Positions 12,147 through 19,792 of a DNA stretch of 21,497 bases are shown here, one piece after another; positions within the stretch are counted from its first letter, which is position 1, and every line of letters starts with the position of its first letter. Origin of the DNA: Alteromonadaceae bacterium (GTDB lineage: Bacteria; Pseudomonadota; Gammaproteobacteria; Pseudomonadales; Oleiphilaceae); contig JABXHG010000129.1 in the NCBI GenBank assembly GCA_013393545.1, positions 1 to 21,497 on the forward strand, in the 5' to 3' direction. The notes under the pieces are model-generated. The model was not told the origin of the DNA and ran no database searches. It was given only the letters and a program-made list of their open reading frames with translations. A program made the translations under genes and the position numbers.

Positions 12147-13825
12147 TGGCCATCAAACCGCTGAGCAGCACCGTGCGGGTGCTGGACTGGGAGGAGCTCC
12201 CCGCCCGGGCCCGGGATATCCCCGACGGTTTCAACCCCCTGGACGAGGGCGTGTTGATGCGTCACCAGTCCGAGTTTCTGAAGATGCCCCAGTCCATTGT
12301 GGCAATCCCGAAGGGCCGCCGTACGGGCATGACCTTCGCCAAGGGGCTGGACTCCACCCTGATCGCCGCCTCCCGCCGTAGCGCCGGCGGCGACAACGTG
12401 TTCTACATCGGTGATACCAAGGAAAAAGGCCTGGAGTTTATCGGTTACTGCGCCAAGTTTGCCCGCGTGATTGCCGAGGCCCAGGGCCAGGGTGTGTCTG
12501 GCATCGAGGAGTTCCTGTTCGAAGACCAGGACGACCGGGGCAACAGCAAGCACATCACCGCCTACCGCATCCGCTTCAGTTCCGGGTTCCAGGTAACGGC
12601 CTTGTCGTCGCGCCCGGCCAACATTCGGGGCTTGCAGGGCATTGTGGTGATTGATGAGGCCGCCTTCCACCAGGATGTCCAGGGCGTGCTCGATGCCGCC
12701 ACCGCTCTGCTGATCTGGGGCGGCAAAATCGTGGTCATCAGCTCCCACAACGGCAAGTCCAACCCGTTCAACCAGTTCTGTAAAGACATCGAGGAAGGCC
12801 GCTACGGCGACGATGCGGCCGTGCATACTGTCACCTTTGATGATGCCGTCGAAAACGGGCTTTACGAGCGTGTGTGCATGATGAAGCGCGAGCAGCCCAC
12901 TGCCGAGGGCAAGCTCAAGTGGTACAGCCGCATCCGCAATTCCTACGGGCCTCGCAAGGCGGCCATGCGTGAAGAGCTTGACGCAATACCGCGTGACGGT
13001 TCAGGCGTGTGCCTGCCCGGCGTGTGGATTGATGCGGGTATGCGCGAGGAACGGCCGGTATTACGCCTGGTGTTGGATGACGACTTCGTGAGGAAGTCTG
13101 ACGAGGAACGCCGGGGCTGGTGCCAGGCATGGATCACCCAGCACCTGGACCCATTACTGGAAGAGCTGGACCCACGTTACCGCTGGGTGTTTGGCGACGA
13201 CTTCGCCCGCCACCGAGATTTTTCCATCTTCGTGCCGTTGGGCATTACCGGTACGCTCAAGCGGTACTGTCCCTGGGTGCTGGAGCTTCAGAACGTACCC
13301 ACGCGCCAGCAAGAGCAAATCAAATGGCACATCATTGAACGCCTGCCAAACTGGCGCGGCGGTGCCATGGATGCCACCGGCTCCGGGCAGATTCTGGCCG
13401 AATACACGGCAGACAGGTTCGGCCATGACGCCGTGCACCAGATCATGCTGAGCCGCGCCTGGTACGGCCTATGGATGCCCAAGATGATCCAGTGGTTTGA
13501 AGATGGGGTGATCGACCTCCCACGCGACGCCAACCTGGAATCCGACCTGCGGGCCATCGTCGACGTGGACGGCATACCGATGATCCCCGGCGTGCGCAAG
13601 GCCGACCTGAAAGAGCCGGAGCTGTACCGCCACGGGGACTTTGCCATCGCCCTGGCACTGGCCTGCTATGCCAGCCTGAACCAGCAACAACCAATTCCCA
13701 TTGATTTTCTGAGCACCGGGCCACGCCCGAGCATGGCCGGGCTGGGCGATGAGCGCCCCGTGGCCAACATCACCGATGCCGGGTTTGGCACGGTGGCCGG
13801 CACCAACGACTTTCGAGGCTTTTGA
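12146..13825 (+). CDS. Terminase large subunit (Mu gp28 type)
   Basis: 559 residues. The ATPase domain has a Walker A-like PKGRRTGMT at 55-63 and Walker B GIVVIDEAAF at 165-174, with the catalytic acid in DE at 170-171; a coupling-motif candidate is VVISSHNGKS at 196-205. The C-terminal RNase H-like nuclease region offers acidic residues D351/D352 (FGDDFARHRDFS), D409 (GGAMDATGSGQ) and D498 (RHGDFAIALA). It pumps DNA into the prohead and cuts it. The Walker A has Arg-Arg-Thr in place of the common Gly-Lys-Thr, which is usual for terminases of this group. It is coupled to the small subunit upstream and the portal 2 nt downstream. Confidence 0.95.
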   Translation: MAIKPLSSTVRVLDWEELPARARDIPDGFNPLDEGVLMRHQSEFLKMPQSIVAIPKGRRTGMTFAKGLDSTLIAASRRSAGGDNVFYIGDTKEKGLEFIGYCAKFARVIAEAQGQGVSGIEEFLFEDQDDRGNSKHITAYRIRFSSGFQVTALSSRPANIRGLQGIVVIDEAAFHQDVQGVLDAATALLIWGGKIVVISSHNGKSNPFNQFCKDIEEGRYGDDAAVHTVTFDDAVENGLYERVCMMKREQPTAEGKLKWYSRIRNSYGPRKAAMREELDAIPRDGSGVCLPGVWIDAGMREERPVLRLVLDDDFVRKSDEERRGWCQAWITQHLDPLLEELDPRYRWVFGDDFARHRDFSIFVPLGITGTLKRYCPWVLELQNVPTRQQEQIKWHIIERLPNWRGGAMDATGSGQILAEYTADRFGHDAVHQIMLSRAWYGLWMPKMIQWFEDGVIDLPRDANLESDLRAIVDVDGIPMIPGVRKADLKEPELYRHGDFAIALALACYASLNQQQPIPIDFLSTGPRPSMAGLGDERPVANITDAGFGTVAGTNDFRGF

Positions 13826-13827
13826 CC

Positions 13828-15294
13828 ATGGCAGAGAACACCCGCCCAGAAATGACCGAGGTGGCCACCACCGCCGATGGCCGCGACATCACCCGGGGCT
13901 ATCTGGACCCACTGAGCATCCAGCCCGCCAGTGACGAGGTGCTGAGAATCCGTGGTGCCGGCGACTACCGGATCTACAAGGAAGTGCTGCGCGATGACCA
14001 GGTATCGGCCTGCTTCAACCAGCGCCGCCTGGCGGTGATCGGCAAGGAATACAAGGTAGACCCGGGCGGCAAGACCCGTAAAGACAAGGCTGCCGCCGAT
14101 TTCCTGCAGGAACAGATCCGCACCGTGGGCTTTGACCGGGTAACAGACCTCATGCTCTATGGCGTCTATTACGGCTTTGCCGTAGCGGAACCCCTGTGGG
14201 ACAGGGACAGCCGCCATGTGGTGATGCCAGAGATCAAGGTACGGGATCGCCGCCGGTTTGGCTTCGATGGTGCCGGCCGCCTTCGCATGAAGACGATGCA
14301 AAAGCCGGACGGCGAGTTGCTGCCGGGGCGCAAGTTCTGGAGTTTCAACACCGGTGCTGATCATGACGATGAGCCTTACGGCGTGGGCCTTGGCCATTGG
14401 TTGTACTGGCCGGCGTTCTTCAAGCGCCAGGGCCTGAAGTACTGGCTGCTGTTCCTGGAGAAATTCGGGCAGCCCACGGCCAAGGGCACCTATGGGAAAG
14501 ATGCCACCCCGGAAGAGAAGCAGCGGTTGCTACAGGCACTGTCAGCCATCAGCACGGATTCCGGCGTTGCCGTGCCGGATGGCATGGTCATTGATCTGCT
14601 GGAAGCGGCCCGCTCCGGTACCGCTGATTACGCCGCCGTGTACGACCGCATGGATGCCGCCATAGCCAAGGTGGTGCTGGGCCAAACCGCCAGTACCCAG
14701 GGCACGCCCGGCCGGCTGGGCAATGACGATCTTCAGGCCGACGTGCGGCTGGATCTGGTTAAAGCCGATGCCGACCTGGTGTGCGAGAGCTTCAACCGCA
14801 CCATTGGCACCTGGTTGACCGAGTGGAACTTCCCGGGGGCGGCCGTACCGACGGTGTACCGGGATGTGGAGCCCAGCGAAGACCAGAACAGCCGTGCCGA
14901 GCGTGACAAAACCATCTTCGACATGGGCTTCCGCCCGACTCTCAAGCACATCACCGATACCTACGGCGGTGAGTGGGAAGCGATACCCGGCCAGGAAATG
15001 CCCAAGCCAGCGCCAGCCAGCTTTGCCCAGTTCACCGCCGTGGAAAGCGAGGAAAGAACCCCGGCGGAAGTGCTGGCGGATCGCTTGGCGAACGAGGCGG
15101 AGCCTATGACAGGCCAGTGGCTTGATCAGATTGAGGTGATGCTGGAACAGGCCGAAAGCCTTGAAGAGTTCCGCACCATGCTGCTGGCAGCCTTTGATGA
15201 CCTGCCCCAGGAAGAGCTCGGTACGTTGTTGGGCGATGCCGCCCTGGCTGCCCACGCCGCCGGCCGGTACGACGTGGAGCACGGCCATGAGTAA
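13828..15294 (+). CDS. Portal protein (DUF935, Mu gp29 type)
   Basis: 488 residues from the ATG at 13828, AGG upstream. The text ITRGYLDPLSIQPASDEVLR, then DYRIYKEVLRDDQVSACFNQRR, is a typical DUF935 opening. GLGHWLYWPAFFKRQGLKYW and FGQPTAKGTYGKDAT are further family-like motifs. A dodecameric ring at one capsid vertex would form the channel for DNA entry and exit and bind the terminase and the neck. The C-terminal ~90 residues are acidic and helical and may contact scaffold or head. The gene overlaps the F-like gene by 8 nt. No signs of damage. Confidence 0.92.
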   Translation: MAENTRPEMTEVATTADGRDITRGYLDPLSIQPASDEVLRIRGAGDYRIYKEVLRDDQVSACFNQRRLAVIGKEYKVDPGGKTRKDKAAADFLQEQIRTVGFDRVTDLMLYGVYYGFAVAEPLWDRDSRHVVMPEIKVRDRRRFGFDGAGRLRMKTMQKPDGELLPGRKFWSFNTGADHDDEPYGVGLGHWLYWPAFFKRQGLKYWLLFLEKFGQPTAKGTYGKDATPEEKQRLLQALSAISTDSGVAVPDGMVIDLLEAARSGTADYAAVYDRMDAAIAKVVLGQTASTQGTPGRLGNDDLQADVRLDLVKADADLVCESFNRTIGTWLTEWNFPGAAVPTVYRDVEPSEDQNSRAERDKTIFDMGFRPTLKHITDTYGGEWEAIPGQEMPKPAPASFAQFTAVESEERTPAEVLADRLANEAEPMTGQWLDQIEVMLEQAESLEEFRTMLLAAFDDLPQEELGTLLGDAALAAHAAGRYDVEHGHE

Positions 15295-16546
15295 GCGCCC
15301 ATCTGCCATCACCGGCACGTTGCGCCAGCCATTCAAGGAACAGGTGGCGTTCTTCCGGAACAAGCTCGGCAACCTCGTACCCACCGCGCGCTGGGACGAT
15401 TTACGCCGGGGCGAGCATGACATTGGCTTTATGGTGGCGGGTGCTAACAAGGCTGACCTGCTGGCCGACCTGGCATCAGCGGTGGGCCGCTCCATCAGCG
15501 AAGGCGAAACGTTGCAAGCCTTCCGCAAGGACTTCAAAGCCACTGTAGAGCGCCGTGGCTGGCACGGCTGGACCGGCGAAGGCAGCAAGAAAGGCGAGGC
15601 CTGGCGCACCCGCGTGATCTACCAGACCAACATGGCCACCTCCTATTCTGCGGGCCGCCACGCCCAGCTTGTGCAAGGCGGCTTTGCCTTCTGGATATAC
15701 AAGCATGGCGGCAGTCTGGAGCCTCGCATTCAACACCTGGCCTGGAACGGGTTGACACTGCCCCCGGGCCACCCCTTCTGGCGAACCCACTTTGCACCCA
15801 ATGGCTGGGGTTGCAGCTGTTACGTGGTGGGCGCTCGCAGCGAGGCAGGCGCCCGTCGCCTGGGCGGGGACCCCACCAAGCCCCTGCCCGAAGGATGGGA
15901 CGCGATCGACCCCAAAACGGGGGCTCCCCCTGGTATCAGCAAGAACTGGGATTACGCCCCGGGCGGCCGTGTTACTCAGGTGGTTAACACCATGGCCGAG
16001 AAAACCCGCCAGTGGGACTACGAGCTGGCCAAGGCATACATGCAGGGGGTGCCGGAAGCTGTGCGAGACCAGCTTGCTCAAAGCTACCGTGCGCTGCCCT
16101 CGGTTGCCGATGATGCCCGCCGCTATGCACGCCGGGTGCTGCAGGAGCTGAAAGAGGTTGACACGCCGCCGTACCAAACAATGGGGCTGCTCACTCAGAT
16201 GGACGCAGCAATCGTCCAATCGCTCAAAAAGGTGGATGTGAGTGGGTTCGATTTTGTGATCGATACATCAGCGGTGCGGCACATACGCAAAAGCCACGGC
16301 ACCGACAAAACCGAGCGCAGCCGGGGCCAGCGGGCCGTCACATCGGCAGACTACGCTCTTCTGCCGGAGCTGCTGAACAACGGTGAAGGCTGGGAAGACG
16401 CGGGGCACGCCCGGTTAACCGGGCACCCGTTGGTAAAGCGGCGCCTGACGGTGGGAGGAGAAACCCTGGTGGCTGTGTTCGAAATCCGGAAGAAGCGCAA
16501 GATGCTGGCACTGGAGACGCTCTACATTCAGAGCCGGGCGGAATGA
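15287..16546 (+). CDS. Mu F-like head morphogenesis protein with C-terminal nuclease-like (PBECR-type) domain
   Basis: 419 residues from the ATG at 15287; the frame is open further upstream, but that part lies inside the portal gene. The F-like portion (~1-250) contains RVIYQTNMATSYSAGRHAQL and the hallmark PNGWGCSC (171-178). F-type proteins are minor capsid components placed near the portal. Residues ~318-419 form an added domain: FDFVIDTSAVRHIRKSHGTD, ERSRGQRAVTSADYALLPEL, then a strand-rich end (GETLVAVFEIRKKRKMLALE, TLYIQ). The conserved-looking H332/H337 and this order resemble phage Barnase-EndoU-ColicinE5/D-RelE-like nuclease domains (PBECR, best by eye PBECR3). Such effector domains are thought to enter the host with the DNA. 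The nuclease call needs a profile search. Confidence 0.85.
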   Translation: MSKRPSAITGTLRQPFKEQVAFFRNKLGNLVPTARWDDLRRGEHDIGFMVAGANKADLLADLASAVGRSISEGETLQAFRKDFKATVERRGWHGWTGEGSKKGEAWRTRVIYQTNMATSYSAGRHAQLVQGGFAFWIYKHGGSLEPRIQHLAWNGLTLPPGHPFWRTHFAPNGWGCSCYVVGARSEAGARRLGGDPTKPLPEGWDAIDPKTGAPPGISKNWDYAPGGRVTQVVNTMAEKTRQWDYELAKAYMQGVPEAVRDQLAQSYRALPSVADDARRYARRVLQELKEVDTPPYQTMGLLTQMDAAIVQSLKKVDVSGFDFVIDTSAVRHIRKSHGTDKTERSRGQRAVTSADYALLPELLNNGEGWEDAGHARLTGHPLVKRRLTVGGETLVAVFEIRKKRKMLALETLYIQSRAE

Positions 16547-16643
16547 GCCCGGCCTGCCCCCCGATCACAACGTCCGAAACGATCCGTGGTATGAGCACGG
16601 CGATCAGATGTGCCTGGCCGGACACCAGGAGTTTAGCAAATGA
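16543..16643 (+). pseudogene. Possible frameshifted mini-gene between F-like and G-like genes
   Basis: An ATG at 16543 overlaps the F-like stop (ATGA) but its frame becomes unconvincing after MSPACPP. One frame over, the sequence reads DHNVRNDPWYEHGDQMCLAG and ends with a TGA at 16641-16643 that overlaps the next ATG (ATGA). The two frames would join if the C run at 16557-16562 had one extra C. This gives a coupled 33-residue product filling the 93-bp gap exactly. It may be a one-base deletion, a sequence error or programmed slippage. It could also be coincidence. Confidence 0.35.
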
Positions 16644-17116
16644 TTGAAGTGAAGATCGATTCCAGGGAAATAGAGGCCGAGCTTCAACAACTGGAAGACA
16701 AAAGCGGCGACCTGAAACCGGTGTTCGAAGACATCGGTGAATACCTGATCGTTGCCACTCGTCAGCGATTCCTGGACAAAAAAGCGCCAGACGGCACACC
16801 CTGGCCCAGTAACAGCCCGCTCACCCAGGCCCTCAAGGGCAGCGACGATCCACTGATTGGTGAAAGCAAAAGCCTCAGCCGTTACTTCAGTTACAACGCA
16901 AGCAGTGGCTCCCTGGAGTTCGGCAGCCCGATGAAGTACGCAGCCGTTCAGCACTTTGGCGCAAAGCAAGGTGCATTTGGCCGGTCAAAGCGCGGCACGC
17001 CATTGCCCTGGGGCAGGATTCCGGCGCGTCCCTTCCTGGGATTATCCACCATCGACAGGGATGCTGTGCTCGATATCGTCCGGGAATATTTGCTTGCCCC
17101 CTCAGGGCCTCTGTAA
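16640..17116 (+). CDS. Phage virion morphogenesis protein (Mu gpG-like, Phage_tail_S)
   Basis: 158 residues. MIEVKIDSREIEAELQQLED, then PVFEDIGEYLIVATRQRF, is a typical start for this family. DGTPWPSNSPLTQA and MKYAAVQHFGAKQGAFGR, with the end IPARPFLGLSTIDRDAVLDI, complete its pattern. In Mu, G is a head-tail morphogenesis protein and family members are often named virion morphogenesis or tail completion proteins. AGGAG lies 9 nt before the ATG. It is the last gene of the first late block: a 257-bp gap with structured DNA and a second late-promoter motif follows. Confidence 0.88.
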   Translation: MIEVKIDSREIEAELQQLEDKSGDLKPVFEDIGEYLIVATRQRFLDKKAPDGTPWPSNSPLTQALKGSDDPLIGESKSLSRYFSYNASSGSLEFGSPMKYAAVQHFGAKQGAFGRSKRGTPLPWGRIPARPFLGLSTIDRDAVLDIVREYLLAPSGPL

Positions 17117-17194
17117 TCGTATTTACGGGGCTCAGGCACCGGATGCACGGTTTTCTCTCTCTTATCGTGTTTAAACGCGCCTGAGGCGGGTTCT

Positions 17195-17259
17195 GGGTAT
17201 CATCTTTTGAAACGTCGAGGCTCCAAAGTACTGGAGCCACATAACGCCACTTGATACCC
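17195..17259. repeat. Nested, nearly concentric inverted repeats
   Basis: Outer arms GGGTATCA (17195-17202) and TGATACCC (17252-17259) enclose inner arms GGCTCCA (17219-17225) and TGGAGCC (17232-17238), all perfect. Their centres are within 2 bp. It lies in the gap between the G-like and protease genes, upstream of the late motif. No T-run follows, so a simple terminator is not supported. The surrounding gap 17117-17299 has no convincing gene. Confidence 0.7.
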
Positions 17260-17299
17260 TGTTTCCACTGGTGCAATGCCAGCCCGGTTTGTTTTGTCT

Positions 17300-17338
17300 C
17301 CCTTCAAAATACACCCCCTCTGAACCATGCCAATCTGA
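17300..17338 (+). promoter_or_regulatory. Putative late promoter motif, copy 2
   Basis: Begins CCCTTCAAAATACACCCCCT and matches 9229-9267 at 30 of 39 positions. It is 74 bp upstream of the protease/scaffold ATG, a distance similar to the 84 bp of copy 1. It would start the capsid and tail block independently of the packaging block. Confidence 0.6.
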
Positions 17339-17373
17339 GCCCACGTTATTCACAAACGGGGCACGAGGTAGGC

Positions 17374-18513
17374 ATGAGCCTGTTAGAAATTTTCAAATCT
17401 GGTGACCACACCGATAGCCAGGGCCGCGAGTGGGCCTTTTCTCGTGAAGACATGGAGGCCTCCGTGGCGGCGTATGACCCCGCTGTGTTCTCCGCGCCTT
17501 TGGTGGTTGGCCATCCGAAGATGGAAGATCCGGCCTACGGCTGGGTGGAATCCATCACCCTGGAAGGCGATGTCGTCAAAGCCCGGCCCGACCGGGTAGA
17601 ACCCCAGTTCGCCGCCCTGGTGAACGAAGGCCGCTTTCCGAAGATGTCCGCATCCTGGTTTCCCCCCAATCATCCTTCCAACCCAAAGCCAGGCGTTTGG
17701 TATTTGCGCCACGTTGGCTTTTTGGGGGCTGCGGCTCCGGCAATTCCGGGGCTCAAGCCTGCCAGTTTCTCCGGCGCGGAAGACGGCCTGGTGACCGTCG
17801 AGTTTGCCGCTTCAGATCTGGATTCACGCTCCACGCTGGCCGATCTGGCTCGCCGTATGCGCGACTGGATGCTGGCCCAGTTTGGTCAGGAGGCCGCCGA
17901 CCGCGTGGTACCCGCCTACCTGGCGCAGGAGGCTGAAGCGGCCCAGCGCGAGGCGATGGAAGAAGAGTACAACGCTGATCAACCGGGGTTCTCCGCCCCA
18001 AATAACCCACCTGAGGAGGTGACAACCGTGAAACCTGAAAACAAACCCAAGGCGGGTGATGAGGCGGCGGACTTCGCTGCCCGGGAGTCTGCTCTGGAAG
18101 CCCGCGAACAGGCCCTCGCCCAGCTGGAAGCGCAGCAGCGCAAGGATGAAATCGCCAGCTTCGCCGAACAACTGGTGAATGATGGAAAGGTCTTGCCCGC
18201 TGAGAAAGAAGCGCTGGTGGACTTCATGGCCGCCCAGGACGAAGAAGCTGAGGTCTGTTTCGCTTCCAGCGAGGGCGAGATCAAAAAACCGGCCTCAACC
18301 TGGTTCCGGGGTTTCCTGAAGGGCCTCCCCCCGCGCGTGGATTTCAACGAGCTCGGCGCGGATACCACCAACACCGCATCCGCAGCCAGTTTCGCTGCGC
18401 CTGCCGGCTTCTCAGTAGACCCGGAACGCCTGGAGCTGCACCAGAAAACGCTGGCCTACCAGGCGGAACACAATTGCGACTACAACACAGCCCTGGCGGC
18501 TGTAGGAGGCTGA
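17374..18513 (+). CDS. Prohead protease / scaffold precursor (Mu gpI-like)
   Basis: 379 residues from the ATG at 17374, with GAGGTA just upstream; the frame is open to 17251, but that part covers the promoter motif. The N-terminal ~150 residues fit Mu-like proteases: MSLLEIFKSGDHTDSQGREW, APLVVGHPKMEDPAYGWVES, FPKMSASWFPPNHP and YLRHVGFLGAAAPA. His and Ser of VVGHP and KMSASW are candidate catalytic residues. Residues ~220-300 are a charged coiled coil (SALEAREQALAQLEAQQRK) typical of scaffold. The protease trims scaffold and itself during head maturation. An in-frame internal start at 18028 would make the scaffold alone. The catalytic residues are inferred by pattern only. Confidence 0.88.
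   Translation: MSLLEIFKSGDHTDSQGREWAFSREDMEASVAAYDPAVFSAPLVVGHPKMEDPAYGWVESITLEGDVVKARPDRVEPQFAALVNEGRFPKMSASWFPPNHPSNPKPGVWYLRHVGFLGAAAPAIPGLKPASFSGAEDGLVTVEFAASDLDSRSTLADLARRMRDWMLAQFGQEAADRVVPAYLAQEAEAAQREAMEEEYNADQPGFSAPNNPPEEVTTVKPENKPKAGDEAADFAARESALEAREQALAQLEAQQRKDEIASFAEQLVNDGKVLPAEKEALVDFMAAQDEEAEVCFASSEGEIKKPASTWFRGFLKGLPPRVDFNELGADTTNTASAASFAAPAGFSVDPERLELHQKTLAYQAEHNCDYNTALAAVGG
18028..18513 (+). CDS. Internal in-frame scaffold protein (Mu gpZ-like)
   Basis: A GTG at 18028 is codon 219 of the protease frame and is preceded, 7 nt upstream, by AGGAGGT (18014-18020), the strongest ribosome site in the late region. The 161-residue product begins (M)KPENKPKAGDEAADF and contains the coiled coil and the C-terminal part only. 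In Mu, the scaffold Z is the same nested, in-frame C-terminal product of gene I. This gives many copies of scaffold for each protease molecule. Expression is inferred from the ribosome site and family precedent. Confidence 0.75.
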   Translation: MKPENKPKAGDEAADFAARESALEAREQALAQLEAQQRKDEIASFAEQLVNDGKVLPAEKEALVDFMAAQDEEAEVCFASSEGEIKKPASTWFRGFLKGLPPRVDFNELGADTTNTASAASFAAPAGFSVDPERLELHQKTLAYQAEHNCDYNTALAAVGG

Positions 18514-18517
18514 GGTT

Positions 18518-18847
18518 ATGCAGAGCTCCCCAGTGATGACGCACACCGTTGAGGCAACGGCCGCGATTACCCGCCACCGGTTTGTGGACTTGACCGGTGC
18601 CCACGCAACGGCCGCCGGAGCTGCATTCGGTGTATCTACCACCGATGCCGGCATTGGTGACCAGCTCGCGGTTGATTGCCTGGGCTCCTCAATCGTTGAA
18701 GCCTCTGGCGCAATCTCCCTGGGCGGTGAAATTGAGGTGGGTGCCAACGGCGTGGCGGTGGCTGCCTCAGCCGGCACCGTGGTTGCCCGAGCACTTCAGA
18801 GCGCCGCAGATGGCGACCTGATCGAAGTATTCATCATCCCGAACTGA
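18518..18847 (+). CDS. DUF2190 capsid decoration/cement protein
   Basis: 109 residues, GGAGG upstream. Small, Ala/Gly/Val-rich and predicted mostly beta: HTVEATAAITRHRFVDLTGA, ATAAGAAFGVSTTDAGIGDQ, then IEVGANGVAVAASAGTVVAR, ending GDLIEVFIIPN. This is the pattern of DUF2190, which includes capsid-decorating trimers in several phages. It lies between scaffold and major capsid, in the position of such proteins, and should bind the shell to stabilise it. The function is from family and place. Confidence 0.82.
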   Translation: MQSSPVMTHTVEATAAITRHRFVDLTGAHATAAGAAFGVSTTDAGIGDQLAVDCLGSSIVEASGAISLGGEIEVGANGVAVAASAGTVVARALQSAADGDLIEVFIIPN

Positions 18848-18857
18848 GGATTTCGTT

Positions 18858-19781
18858 ATGACAATGACCAATAAAGCGGTTCGGGTGATTGACCCGATCC
18901 TGACCACGCACGCCCAGGGCTATCGCCAACAGGAGATGGTGGGCAGTGCACTGTTCCCCCGCGTGCCGGTGGGTGTTTCCGGTGGCCAGGTGCTGGAATT
19001 CGGCAAAGAGGCGTTCCGCCTGTATAACGCCCGCCGCGCGCCCGGTGCCAATACCAAACGTATCGATTTTGGCTATCTGGGCAAGCCGTTTGCCCTGGTA
19101 CAGGACGCCCTGGAAGGCAAGCTGCCAATCGAGCACATTCGTAACGCCAATCAGGTGCCCAACATCCAGCTGGGCCAGCGCTCTGTAAACACGGTGATGC
19201 GCTCGCTGATGCTGGCCCTGGAGGTGGAACAGGCAGGCATTGCCCGCAACCCCAACAACTATGACACCGACCACAAAGTGGATTTGTCTGCCGCCAAGTG
19301 GTCTTCCGAAAGCGGTGACCCTGCCAAGGATGTACGTGCCGGTCGCGAGGCCATTCGGGAGACGATCGGTGTGTATCCCAACACCTTGCTGATCTCCGCC
19401 AAGGCATTCTCCGCAGCGTCGGAAAACCCGAAGGTTCTGGAACGATTCAAGTACACCTCCAGTGACTCGGTAACCGCTGAGATGCTGGCTCGCCTGATGG
19501 ATGTGGACCGTGTGGTGGTGGGCAAAGCCGTCTCTGCCGATGCGCAGGGCAACTTCAGCGATGTTTGGGGAGCGGATGCCGTGCTGGCGTATGTGGCACC
19601 GGAAGCGACCAGCATCGAAGAGCCCTCTTTCGGGTACACCTACACCCTGGAAGGGCACCCGCTGGTTGAGCAGGCCTACTACGACAATTCCGCCAAGTCC
19701 TGGATTTATCCGGTCACCATGGAGCGCAGCCCGGTGTTGACCGGCATCACCGCCGGGTTCCTGTTCCAGAACGCAGGTTAA
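18858..19781 (+). CDS. Major capsid protein
   Basis: 307 residues. GAGG precedes the ATG at 18858. Begins MTMTNKAVRVIDPILTTHAQ, then GSALFPRVPVGVSGGQVLEF. Middle and C-terminal motifs such as IGVYPNTLLISAKAFSAASE, VDRVVVGKAVSAD and SWIYPVTMERSPVLTGI fit phage capsid subunits (HK97-like fold expected). It is encoded straight after protease/scaffold and decoration genes, the classic order. The length is close to that of Mu gpT (~305 aa) and related capsids. It assembles the icosahedral shell with scaffold help. No N-terminal delta domain is obvious, which fits a separate scaffold. Confidence 0.88.
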   Translation: MTMTNKAVRVIDPILTTHAQGYRQQEMVGSALFPRVPVGVSGGQVLEFGKEAFRLYNARRAPGANTKRIDFGYLGKPFALVQDALEGKLPIEHIRNANQVPNIQLGQRSVNTVMRSLMLALEVEQAGIARNPNNYDTDHKVDLSAAKWSSESGDPAKDVRAGREAIRETIGVYPNTLLISAKAFSAASENPKVLERFKYTSSDSVTAEMLARLMDVDRVVVGKAVSADAQGNFSDVWGADAVLAYVAPEATSIEEPSFGYTYTLEGHPLVEQAYYDNSAKSWIYPVTMERSPVLTGITAGFLFQNAG

Positions 19782-19792
19782 AGGGGGCAATT

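Noticed and set aside
11759..12826. 355-residue minus-strand frame
   Set aside because: Antisense to the terminase genes, whose motifs are clear. No ribosome site or recognisable domain.
14542..15609. 355-residue minus-strand frame
   Set aside because: Antisense to portal and F-like genes; a shadow of GC-rich coding sequence.
17195..17259. tRNA-like element
   Set aside because: Nested arms suggested it, but there is no T-arm TTC motif, no D-loop pattern and no proper anticodon arm spacing.
17171..17353. Minus-strand 60-residue frame in the late gap
   Set aside because: It crosses the nested repeats and the late promoter motif, with no ribosome site. The string is not recognisable.
18834..19790. 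318-residue minus-strand frame
   Set aside because: Antisense to the major capsid gene across its full length; shadow.
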